Below are positions 54,259-63,720 of a DNA stretch of 64,000 nt, piece after piece. The notes under the pieces were generated by a model that saw only the letters and a list, made by a program, of their open reading frames with translations, searched no databases and was not told where the DNA came from. Made by a program: the position numbers and the translations under genes. The DNA is from Arachis hypogaea (taxonomy: Eukaryota > Streptophyta > Magnoliopsida > Fabales > Fabaceae). The stretch spans positions 79,430,445 to 79,494,444 of the forward strand of contig NC_092051.1 of NCBI RefSeq assembly GCF_003086295.3. Direction: 5' to 3'. Numbering within the stretch: the first letter of the stretch is position 1; each line of letters begins with the position of its first letter.

Positions 54259-55386
54259 TGATAAACTACTATTTTATGGTTTATCCTGTGCTAATTTGAG
54301 TGGTTTTTATCAACTCTTTACTCACTTATTCATATGATTTGCATGATTTTACAACTGCTTCCTAGTTTTGTTCTATGATTGAAAACTTGCTTCCTAAGCC
54401 TTTAATTTATGTATTTTAATTCCCCTTTATACCATTTGATGCCGTGATCTGTGTGTTAAGTGTTTCAGGATTTATAGGGCAGGAATAGCTTAGAGGATGG
54501 AGAAGAAGCTTGCAAAAATGGAAGGAACACAAGAAACTAAAGAGATAACCAGTGAGCATCGACGCGCATGCATGGCACACGCGGACGCGATCTGTAGAAA
54601 ATCACAGCGACGCGTGCACATACCTGAAAGGTACGCATGGATTGGAGCTTGCACGGCGACGCGTGCACGTGCCTGACGCGTACGCATGACACACGAAGAT
54701 GACCAGCGACACATACGCGTGACTGACACGTACGCGTGACATGCGCGACCTACAGAAATCGCAAAAAATGCTGGGGGCAATTTTGGGCCGAGTTTGGACC
54801 CAATTTTTAGCCCAAAAACACAAACTAGAGCCAAGGGACAAACAGAGACTCAACACAGATTCTCATTAGCATAGCTTTTAGTTTTAGTTTTGAATCTTGG
54901 AGAGAATTCACTACTTCCTCTAAGGTTCCTTTACATTTATAGATTTCTAGTTTTCTAGTTTTATGCTTTTGCTTTGGATATTGAGAAGAGTCACTACCTC
55001 CGTAGAAGTTTCATTATTCTAGTTTGTTTTCTTATTCCTTTACTATTTTATTGCCCATTAACCCTGTTTGGATAAGTATGTTTATGATTTTAGGATTTGT
55101 TAATGTAAAGAACTACTTTTGCCTTTAATTATTTTTCAGTTTCTATTTTATTTAATTTATCATGTCTTCTTCTTATATTTCTTTGAACGTTACATTCATG
55201 TCAATGGAGTAGATTCCCCACTTGACTTGGGGGTTGATTAATGGAATGCTCAAGTGATTAGTTAAATTGGAAGTTATTGGCTACTTCTCTATTCACTAAT
55301 GCTAATCCTTCTCAAGGGAGAGGATTAGGACTTGCGAATAAGAGTTAGCTCAATCACTTGACTTTTCTTTATTTAGTAAGGGTTAA
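54259..55386 (+). repeat. Element 5 3' LTR (cut by Element 7)
   Basis: It starts TGATAAACTACTATTTTATG and runs to 55386, where Element 7 begins. The matching point in the LTR of Element 6 is near 48930, so roughly 360 bases should continue beyond Element 7. A GC palindrome array is at 54561-54750. Confidence 0.88.
54561..54750. repeat. GC-rich palindrome array in Element 5 3' LTR
   Basis: Units such as GACGCGTGCACGTG, TGACGCGTACGCATGAC and GACACGTACGCGTGAC. It shares the GTAC-type core with the internal array of the same element (50275-50700). Confidence 0.87.
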
Positions 55387-55757
55387 TGATGAGCGGATAT
55401 TTTATACGCTTTTTGGGGATAATTTCATATAGTTTAGAGTATGTTTTAGTTAGTTTTTAGTCTATTTCTAGTAGTTTTTAGGAAAAATTCATATTTCTGG
55501 ACTTTACTATGAGTTGTGTGTTTTTCTGTAATTTCAGGTATTTTTCTGGCTGAAATTGAAGTAGCTGAGCAAAAATCTGATTCAGGCTGAAAAAGGACTG
55601 CTGATGCTGTTGGATTCTGACCTCCCTGCACTCAAAGAGGATTTTCTGGAGCTACAGAACTCGAAATGGCATGCTTCCAATTGCATTGGAAAGTAGACAT
55701 CCAGGGATTTCCAGCAATATATAATAGTCCATACTTTGCACAAGGATAGATGACGTA

Positions 55758-55872
55758 AACTGGCGTTCAACGCCAGTTCTCTGCCCAATTCTGGCGTCCA
55801 GCGCCAGAAAAGGATCAAAAGCTGGAGTTGAACGCCCAAACTGGCATAAAAAGTGGCGTTCAACTCCACAAA
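55758..55872. repeat. Palindromic minisatellite in Element 7 LTR
   Basis: Units CTGGCGTTCAACGCCAG, CTGGCGTCCAGCGCCAG and GGAGTTGAACGCCC, plus a half-unit GTGGCGTTCAACTCC. Confidence 0.88.
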
Positions 55873-55904
55873 TAGCCTCTTCACGTGAATTGCTTAAGTC
55901 TCAG

Positions 55905-55973
55905 CCCCAGCACACACCAAGTGGGCCCCAGCACACACCAAGTGGGCCCCAGCACACACCAGGTGGGCCCCAG
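55905..55973. repeat. Three tandem copies of a 21-base unit in Element 7 LTR
   Basis: CCCCAGCACACACC(A)AGTGGG occurs three times head to tail, with one A-to-G difference in the third. The other Family I LTRs have a single copy. Confidence 0.9.
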
Positions 55974-56038
55974 AAGTGGATCTCTGCATCATCCATCATA
56001 GTTTATCCAAATTTTGTAACCCTAGGCTACTAGTTTAG

Positions 56039-56046
56039 TATTTAAA
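56039..56046 (+). promoter_or_regulatory. TATA-like box of Element 7 5' LTR
   Basis: TATTTAAA lies where the other Family I LTRs have TATAAATAG, after CTACTAGTTTAG. Confidence 0.45.
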
Positions 56047-56976
56047 CAACTTTTAGAGACTTATTTTGGATCTCAGGACATTTCAGATCTAGACTTTGTA
56101 TTCTCTGACGGTATGAGTCTCTAAACCCCATTGTTGGGGGTGAGGAGCTCTGCTGTGTCTCGATGAATTAATGCAAGTATTTCTGTTTTCCATTCAAACA
56201 CGCTTGTTCCTATCTAAGATGTTCATTCGCGCTTAACTGTGATGAAGGTGATGATCAGTGACATTCATCACCTTCCTCAAACCATGAACGTGTGCCTGAC
56301 AACCACCTCCGTTCTATATCCGATTGAATGAGTATCTCTGAGATCTCTTAATCAGAATCTCCGTGGTATAAGCTAGAACTGATGGCGGCATTCATGAGAA
56401 TCCGGAAAGTCTAAACCTTGTCTGTGGTATTCCGAGTAGGATTCAAGGATTGAATGACTGTGACGAGCTTCAAACTCCTGAAGGCTGGGCGTTAGTGACA
56501 GATGCAAAAGGATAGTAAATCCTATTCCAACCGGATCGAGAACCAACCAGGTGATTAGCCGTGCTGTGACAGAGCGCGTGAGCGTAGTTTTCACTGGAAG
56601 GATGGAAGGTAGCCATTGACAACGGTGATCCACCAACACACAGCTTGCCATAGGAGGACATGCGTGCGTGAATCAGAAGACAGAGGAAAGCAAAGATTCA
56701 GAAGACAAAGCATCTCCAAAACTCCAACATATTCTCCATTACTGCATAACAAGTAACCTTTAATTTATGCTCTCTCAGTAATTCACAATTCAACTGATAA
56801 ACATAATTGACTTCCTGACTAAGATTTATAAGATAACCATAGATTGCTTCAAACCAACAATCTCCGTGGGATTCGACCCTTACTCACGTAAGGTATTACT
56901 TGGACGACCCAGTGCACTTGCTGGTTAGTGGTACGCGTTGTGAAAAGTGTGATTCACAATTCGTGCACCAAGTTTT

Positions 56977-56994
56977 TGGTGCCGTTGCCGGGGA
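56977..56994 (+). promoter_or_regulatory. Primer-binding site (tRNA-Asp type), Element 7
   Basis: TGGTGCCGTTGCCGGGGA lies six bases after the LTR end, with one change from the consensus. Confidence 0.87.
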
Positions 56995-57988
56995 TTGTTC
57001 GTGTTTGGACAACTAACGGTTTATTTTGTTGCTTAGATTAGGAAAAATTTTCTCTTTTTGGTTTAGAGTCTTTTATTATTTATCCCTTGTTAAAACACTT
57101 TAAATTTATAGCTCAGTTAATTAGAACGTGGTGTTTATGTTCATGGTAATTGGCTATCATATTTCTTAAAACCTTTTTCAAAAATAATTTTTTTGTTAAA
57201 TCCTGTGCCAAACTTTAAGTTTGGTGTTTTCAAAAATAATCTTTCTTAAAATTTTCGAAAATTTTCATAACTCATTTGGCTAGAGCGTTAATCTGTGTTC
57301 TTGGTAATTGGGTTAGAGTCTTTTATATTCTTTTCAAAACCTTCTTTTTCATAAATAATATTTTTTCTATTAAATCTTGTGCCAAACTTTAAGTTTGGTG
57401 TTTTCTTGTTGATTTCCCTTTGGTTTTCGAAAATTTTGGTTTAGTTTTCTAAAAATTTTAAGTTTGGTGTTCTTTCTTCATGTTCTTGTGTTCTTGTGAG
57501 TCTTCAAAGTGTTCTTGAGTTTTCCTTGTGTCTTGATCTTAAAATTTTTAAGTTTGGTGTTCCTTGGTGTTTTCCCTCCAAAATTTTCAAAAACAAGGAG
57601 CATTAGATCTAAAAATTTTAAATCTTGTACTATCTTATTGTTTTTCTCTCTCCTCACTAAATTCAAAAATATCTTTTCAAAATATCTCTTCTAACTTCCT
57701 AACTTCTTATCTTTTCAAAATTTGTTTCAACTAACCAACTAACTTTTTGTTTGTTTCTTAACTTTTTCAAAACTACCTAACTAACTCTCTCTCTCTAATT
57801 TTCGAAAATATCTTCCCTCTTTTTCAAAAATTTCTTTTTTTTAACTAATTAATTTTTATTTTCTTTTACGAAAAAAAAAATTTAATTTCAAAATTCAAAT
57901 TCTTTTTAGTTATTTTATTTTATTTAAGTATTTACTTCTTATAAAATAAAATAAATAAATCAGTCCAAGTTATATCCATATATCCATC
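56995..57988 (+). other. Element 7 leader
   Basis: AT-rich and non-coding. It has four copies of a TTTAAGTTTGGTGTT motif (about 57213, 57387, 57456 and 57548); the first two are in the inverted repeat CCAAACTT-T-AAGTTTGG (57208-57224 and 57382-57398). A C/T-rich stretch with CTAACTAACT words precedes gag. Confidence 0.72.
57208..57398. repeat. Two inverted-repeat copies of the PPT-adjacent motif in Element 7 leader
   Basis: CCAAACTT-T-AAGTTTGG at 57208-57224 and again at 57382-57398, both followed by TGTTTTC. The right arm is the sequence that precedes the 3' LTR in Family I. Confidence 0.8.
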
Positions 57989-60900
57989 ATGGACATAAGT
58001 GGAAATGAACAGTCCAGGAGGACTCTGGGGTCATTCTAACCCCTCTACTGCTTCATATGGGAGTATCATATGCATACCCTCCATTGGAGTTAGTAGCTTT
58101 GAGTTGAATCCTCAGCTCATTATCATGGTGCAGCAAAGTTGCCAGTATTCCGGTCTTCCACAGGAAGAACCTATAGAGTTTCTGGCACAATTTTTACAAA
58201 TTGCTGACACAGTACATGATAAGGAAATAGATCAGGATGTCTACAGACTATTACTGTTTCCATTTGCTGTAAAAGATCAAGCTAAGAGGTGGTTAAATAA
58301 CCAACCTAAGGCCAGCATAAGAACATGGAAACAGCTGACAGAAAAATTCCTGAATCAGTATTTTCCTCCAAAAAGGATGACACAGCTAAGGCTGGACATC
58401 CAAGGCTTTAAACAAGGAGATAATGAATCTCTTTATGATGCCTGGGAGAGATACAGAGAGATGCTACGAAAATGCCCCTCTGAAATGTTTTCAGAGTGGG
58501 TTTAGTTAGACATCTTCTACTATGGGCTTGCAGAAGGAGCTCAGATGTCTCTAGATTACTCAGCTGGTGGATCTATCCATATGAGAAAGACAATTGAAGA
58601 GGCTCAAGAGCTCACTGATACAGTTGCCAGGAATCAGCATCTGTATCTAAGCAGCAACCCTTCCATGAATGAAGAGGTTAAAACAGTAACTGCTGAATTC
58701 AGTACTGTAAAACAAGCTGCTGAATTCAATCGGCAATTGGATTTTCTAACAAAGCAGCTAGCTGAATTCAAGGACAGGCTACAGGAGACAAGGATAGCTA
58801 ATATACATATGGACGAACAGTTTAAGCAAACAAAGCAGCAGCTATCAAGGCAAATAGCAGAAGAATGCCAAGCAGTTCAATTAAGAAGTGGGAAAACATT
58901 AAATACCCCACCTCAAGGCATCAAAAATTCAAGAAATGAGCAACCCACCAAAGATTCACCTGAGGACAGTAAGAGCCCAGGGAAAAATAATTCTGGCACT
59001 AAAATGCCAGAAAATGGGTGGAAGGCTGGTGCTGAACGCCCAGACCATGCCCAAAACTGGCGTTCAGCGCTAGAAATAAGGCAGGATTGGCGTTCAATGC
59101 CAGAAATGGGCAAGAATCTGGCGTTGAACGCCCAAATGGGGCAGAATCCAGCGTTGAACGCCCAAAATGGGTACATTTCTGGCGTTCAGGCGCCAGGAAC
59201 AGACAGTGAGCTGGCGTCTAACGTCACTCCAGCTTCTGACTCTAGCACTCAATTGCCAGTGAGGGATCAGACACACACAAGTGCTGATAACAACCCCTCT
59301 AAAAAGGCTTCTTTAACCACTAAGGTTGAGGAATATAAAGCCAAGATACCTTATCCTCAAAAACTCCGGAAAGAGGAGCAGGATAAGCAATTTGCTCGCT
59401 TTGCAGATTATCTAAGGACTCTTGAAATAAAGATTCCATTTACAGAGGCACTTGAGCAAATACCTTCTTATGCCAAGTTCATGAAAGAGATCTTGAGTCA
59501 TAAAAAGGAGTGAAGAGAAACAGAAAGAGTTCTCCTCACTGAAGTATGCAGTGCAGTCATTCTGAAAAGCTTTCCTGAAAAGCTTAAAGACCCTGGGAGT
59601 TTTCTGATACCATGCATATTAGAAGGTGATTGCACCAAGACAGCTTTATGCGATCTTGGGGCAAGCATCAACCTGATACCTGCATCCACTATCAGGAAGC
59701 TTGGCTTAACTGAAGAAGTTAAACCAACCCGGATATGTCTCCAACTTGCTGATGGTTCCACTAAATACCCATCAGGCGTGATTGAGGACATGATTGTCAG
59801 AGTTGGGCCATTCGCCTTTCCTACTGACTTTGTTGTGCTGGAAATGGAGGAGCACAAGAGTGCTACTCTCATTCTAGGAAGACCCTTCCTAGCAACTGGA
59901 CGATCCCTCATTGATGTCCAACAGGGGGAAATAACCCTGAGAGTCAATGATGATGAGTTTAAGTTGAACGCTGTCAAAGCCATGCAGCATCCAGACACAT
60001 CAACAGACTGCATGAAAGTTGATCTCATTGACTCTTTGGTAGAAGAGATCAACATGGCTGAGAGTCTCGAATCAGAGTTGGAAGACATCTTTAAAGATGT
60101 TCAGCCTGATTTGGAGGATTCAGAGGACATGAAAGATCCTCTGAACTTTCTTCTGAAAGAGGAAAAACCTCCTAAACCCGAGCTCAAGCCACTACCACCA
60201 TCCTTGAAATACGCATTTCTGGGAGAAGGTGACACTTTTCCAGTGATCATAAGATCTGCTTTAAATTCACAGGAAGAGGAAGCACTTATTCAAGTGCTAA
60301 GGACACATAAGACAGCTCTTGGGTGGTCCATAGGTGACCTTAAGGGCATAAGCCCAGCTAGATGCATGCACAAAATCCTATTGGAGGATAATGCCAAACC
60401 AGTGGTTCAACCACAGAGGCGGCTAAATCCAGCCATGAAGGAAGTGGTGCAGAAAGAGGTCACCAAATTACTAGAGGCTGGGATTATTTATCCCATTTCT
60501 GATAGCCCCTGGGTGAGCCCTGTTCAAGTCGTCCCAAAAAAGGGAGGCATGACAGTGATTCATAATGAAAAAAATGAACTGGTTCCTACAAGAACAGTTA
60601 CAGGGTGGCGCATGTGTATTGACTACAGAAGGCTCAATACAGCCACCAGAAAGGATCATTTTCCTTTACCATTCATAGACCAGATGCTAGAGAGACTAGC
60701 AGGTCATGATTATTACTGCTTTTTGGATGGCTATTCAGGCTATAACCAGATTGCAGTGGATCCCCAGGATCAAGAGAAAACAGCATTCACATGTCCATCT
60801 GGAGTGTTTGCTTATAGAAGGATGCCATTTGGGCTATGTAATGCGCCTGCAACCTTCCAGAGATGCATGCTCTCTATTTTCTCTGACATGGTGGAAAAAT

Positions 60901-63068
60901 TTCTGGAAGTCTTCATGGATGACTTCTCAGTATATGGAGACTCATTCAGCTCCTGTCTTGATCACCTGAAACTTGTTCTGAAAAGATGCCAAGAAACCAA
61001 CCTAGTTTTAAACTGGGAAAAGTGTCACTTCATGGTGACTGAAGGAATTGTTCTTGGGCATAAAATCTCAAACAAGGGAATAGAGGTGGATCAAGCAAAA
61101 ATAGAGGTAATTGAAAAATTACCACCACCTGCCAATGTTAAGGCAATCAGAAGCTTTCTGGGGCATGCAGGATTCTATAGGAGGTTTATAAAGGATTTTT
61201 CAAAAATCGCAAAACCTCTAAGCAATCTGCTAGCTGCTGACACGCCATTTGTGTTTGACACAGCATGCCTGCAGGCGTTTGAAACGCTGAAAGCTAAGCT
61301 GGTCACAGCACCAGTCATTTCTGCACCAGACTGGACATTGCCATTTGAGTTAATGTGTGATGCCAGTGATCATGCCATTGGTGCAGTATTGGGACAGAGG
61401 CATGACAAGCTTCTGCATGTCATTTATTATGCCAGTCGCGTTCTAAATGATGCCCAGAAAAATTACACAACCACAGAAAAAGAACTACTTGCAGTGGTTT
61501 ACGCCATTGACAAGTTCAGATCATACTTAGTAGGATCAAAAGTGATTGTGTATACTGACCATGCTGCTCTTAAATATCTACTCACAAAGCAGGATTCAAA
61601 ACCCAGGCTCATCAGATGGGTATTACTTCTGCAAGAGTTTGATATAGAAATAAGAGACAGAAAAGGGACAGAGAACCAAGTGGCTGATCATCTGTCCCGG
61701 ATAGAGCCAGTGGAAGGGACGTCCCTCCCCTTTCTTGAGATCTCTGAGACGTTCCCTGACGAGCATCTATTTGCCATTCAGGAAGCACCATGGTTTGCCG
61801 ATATTGCAAACTATAAAGCTGCACGGTTCATACCCAAGGAGTACAATAGAATACAAAAGAAGAAATTAGTCACTGATGCAAAGTACTACTTGTGGGATGA
61901 ACCCTATCTCTTTAAGAGATGTGCAGACGGAATTATCCGTAGGTGTGTCCCCAGAGAGGAAGCACAGAGAATCCTATGGCATTGCCACGGATCTCAATAT
62001 GGAGGCCATTTCGGAGGTGAGCGAACAGCCACCAAGGTCCTCCAATGTGGCTTCTATTGGCCCACACTCTATAAAGATTCCCGAGAGTTTGTACGTAATT
62101 GTGACAGTTGCCAAAGAGCTGGTAATCTGCCTCATGGTTACGCCATGCCTCAACAAGGAATCTTGGAAATTGAGTTGTTTGACGTATGGGGAATTGACTT
62201 CATGGGACCTTTTCCACCATCATATTCAAACACTTATATTCTGGTGGCAGTTGACTATGTATCAAAATGGGTTGAGGCTATTGCCACACCCACCAATGAT
62301 ACTAAAACAGTGCTGAAGTTCCTCCAGAAACATATCTTTAGCAGGTTTGGTGTCCCTAGAGTGTTAATCAGTGATGGGGGCACTCACTTCTGCAATAAAC
62401 AGCTTTACTCTGCCATGGTTCGGTATGGAATTCGCCACAAGGTGGCCACTCCATATCATCCACAAACCAATGGGCAAGCTGAAGTCTCTAACAGAGAATT
62501 AAAGAGAATCCTGGAACGGACAGTAAATACCCGTAGAAAGGATTGGGCACGAAGCTTGGATGATGCTCTGTGGGCTTACAGAACAGCATTCAAGACCCCT
62601 ATAGGGACCTCTCCATACCAACTCGTGTATGGTAAGGCATGTCACCTGCCCATGGAACTGGAACACAAGGCCTACTGGGCAACCAGATTCCTAAACTTTG
62701 ATGCCAAACTAGCAGGAGAAAAATGATTGCTCCAGCTAAATGAGCTAGAGGAATTCAGATTCACAGCTTTCGAAAATGCCAAGCTTTATAAAGAAAAATA
62801 AAAAAAATGGCATGACAGAAAGCTGTCATCTAGAATCTTTGAACCAGGACAGAAGGTTCTGTTGTTTAACTCTAGACTCAGGCTATTCCCCGGGAAACTG
62901 AAATCCCGGTGGAGGGGACCATACGTGATTACAAGTGTATCACCATATGGTTATATGGAGCTTCAAGATATTGATTCTGATAAGAAGTTCATTGTCAATG
63001 GACAGAGAATCAAGCATTATCTTGAGGGCAACATTGAGCAAGAATGCTCAAGGCTGAAGCTAGATTAA
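57989..63068 (+). pseudogene. Element 7 gag-pol polyprotein (gag, protease, RT, RNase H, integrase), few breaks
   Basis: ATG 57989 opens M-D-I-S-G-N-E-Q. A small deletion near 58034 shifts the frame, and the new frame then holds to 63068. Stops are at 58503, 59511, 62724 and 62799. The gag domain (RLLLFPFAVKDQAKRW; SLYDAWERYREML) is at about 58230-58490. A linker carrying the GGCGTT repeat in frame follows (58991-59225). Protease has [10 protein letters not shown] (Asp at 59652) and [12 protein letters not shown] has [11 protein letters not shown] and FMDDFSVYG (Asp pair 60918-60923). RNase H has [28 protein letters not shown] and [11 protein letters not shown]. Integrase has the zinc region ([16 protein letters not shown]), then Asp 62196, Asp 62373 and Glu 62481 (DD35E), and the GPY module (RWRGPYVI). 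The stretch 59778-62726 alone is an open 982 codons. Gag and pol share one frame, so no recoding is needed between them. Confidence 0.9.
58991..59225 (+). repeat. GGCGTT palindrome array translated in frame inside gag of Element 7
   Basis: About ten units (GCTGAACGCC, TGGCGTTCAGCGC, CTGGCGTTGAACGCCC, CTGGCGTTCAGGCGCCAG) stand within the polyprotein frame without shifting it. They code for repeats like N-L-A-L-N-A-Q-M-G and W-R-S-A-L/W-R-S-M-P. The unit spacing is mostly a multiple of three. Confidence 0.87.
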
Positions 63069-63109
63069 AAGCTCAGCAAGGTCCAGCTAAAGACAATAAA
63101 GAAGCGCTT

Positions 63110-63127
63110 GCTGGGAGGCAACCCAGC
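63110..63127 (+). other. AGGCAA-loop hairpin after pol, Element 7
   Basis: GCTGGG-AGGCAA-CCCAGC has six perfect pairs and is preceded by AAGAAGCGCTT, 41 bases after the polyprotein stop. The stem differs from siblings at both sides in a compensating way. Confidence 0.82.
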
Positions 63128-63274
63128 CATGGGGCAACAATCCTCTAAGCATTTTGCCCTATTTTTATTTTTATTTGTTTATATAAAGTTCACTGACACT
63201 AAGGTAAAGAATCATTTGCATAAGTTTACAGGGTTACAGAAGGAATCTACACACAAAACAGAGATAGGGAGCTT

Positions 63275-63476
63275 ACTGGCAAGAAAACGCCAGTGAAGGC
63301 CATTTTGGGCGTTCAGCACCCAAAATGGGCATCCAGTGGGCGCTGAACGCCAGTAAGGATAGCTATCTGGCGTTCAACGCCAGAAAGGGGCAACAACTGG
63401 GCGTTGAACGCCCAGGAGAGCAGCATTTGGGCGTTGAACGCCCAAAACAGGCAGTGTTTGGGCGTTCAAACGCCAG
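63275..63476. repeat. Palindromic GGCGTT minisatellite after pol, Element 7
   Basis: About nine units, such as GGGCGTTCAGCACCC, GGCGCTGAACGCCAG, CTGGCGTTCAACGCCAG and GGGCGTTGAACGCCC, with spacers like AAGGGGCAACAA. Confidence 0.9.
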
Positions 63477-63521
63477 GATGGTGGGGAGGAGCTCTCCTTC
63501 TACCCATCTCCTTCTTTTTCT

Positions 63522-63560
63522 TTTGCTTGAGGACAAGCAAAGCTCTAAGTTTGGTGTGCT
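63522..63560 (+). other. GAGGAC-loop hairpin upstream of ORF2 remnant, Element 7
   Basis: TTTGCTT-GAGGAC-AAGCAAA (63522-63541) is followed by GCTCTAAGTTTGGTGTGCT, 20 bases before the ATG at 63581. Confidence 0.82.
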
Positions 63561-63580
63561 TATCCGTGATCACTAAGATC

Positions 63581-63720
63581 ATGGCCCCTAAAGGAAAACA
63601 ACCCACTCCAAGAGGAGCAAGGGCGTGATTTAAAGGAACTGAAGCACCAGAAATTCTCTCTTGAAGGACCAAGCACCTCACAGACTAGAGGAACATCCAC
63701 TTCCCAAACCTGAAGGTTGT
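63581..63720 (+). pseudogene. Element 7 ORF2 remnant (large deletion)
   Basis: ATG 63581 opens M-A-P-K-G-K-Q-P-T-P, like the start of other Family I ORF2 copies, but stops at TGA 63626-63628 after 15 codons. In the next frame, GAGGAGCAAGGGCGTGATTT resembles the C-terminal coiled-coil end of intact ORF2 (E-E-Q-x-x-Q-G-R-D-I-E-E-L-K). So about 300 codons between start and end have been lost, with a shift at the joint. The element keeps all enzymes but not ORF2, the opposite of Elements 1, 2 and 4. Confidence 0.65.

Larger units (their letters stand above)
39651..55386 (+). mobile_element. Element 5: pol-bearing Family II element, left part outside the window, interrupted by Elements 2, 6 and 7
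   Basis: Own parts are 39651-41444 (RT, RNase H and the start of integrase) and 49300-55386 (rest of integrase, hairpin, GC array, ORF2, 3' non-coding region, PPT and most of the 3' LTR). Its 5' LTR, gag, protease and the start of RT must lie left of Elements 1 and 2. The 3' LTR (54259 on) is cut by Element 7. The LTR resembles that of Element 6, making this a plausible autonomous relative of Elements 3 and 6. Confidence 0.88.
55387..56970 (+). repeat. Element 7 5' LTR
   Basis: It starts TGATGAGCGGATATTTTAT and ends TTCGTGCACCA, 1584 bases. It contains the GGCGTT array (55758-55872), a threefold tandem repeat (55905-55973) and a TATA-like TATTTAAA at 56039-56046. It lacks the extra PBS-like piece seen at the LTR end of Elements 2 and 4. 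Confidence 0.93.
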
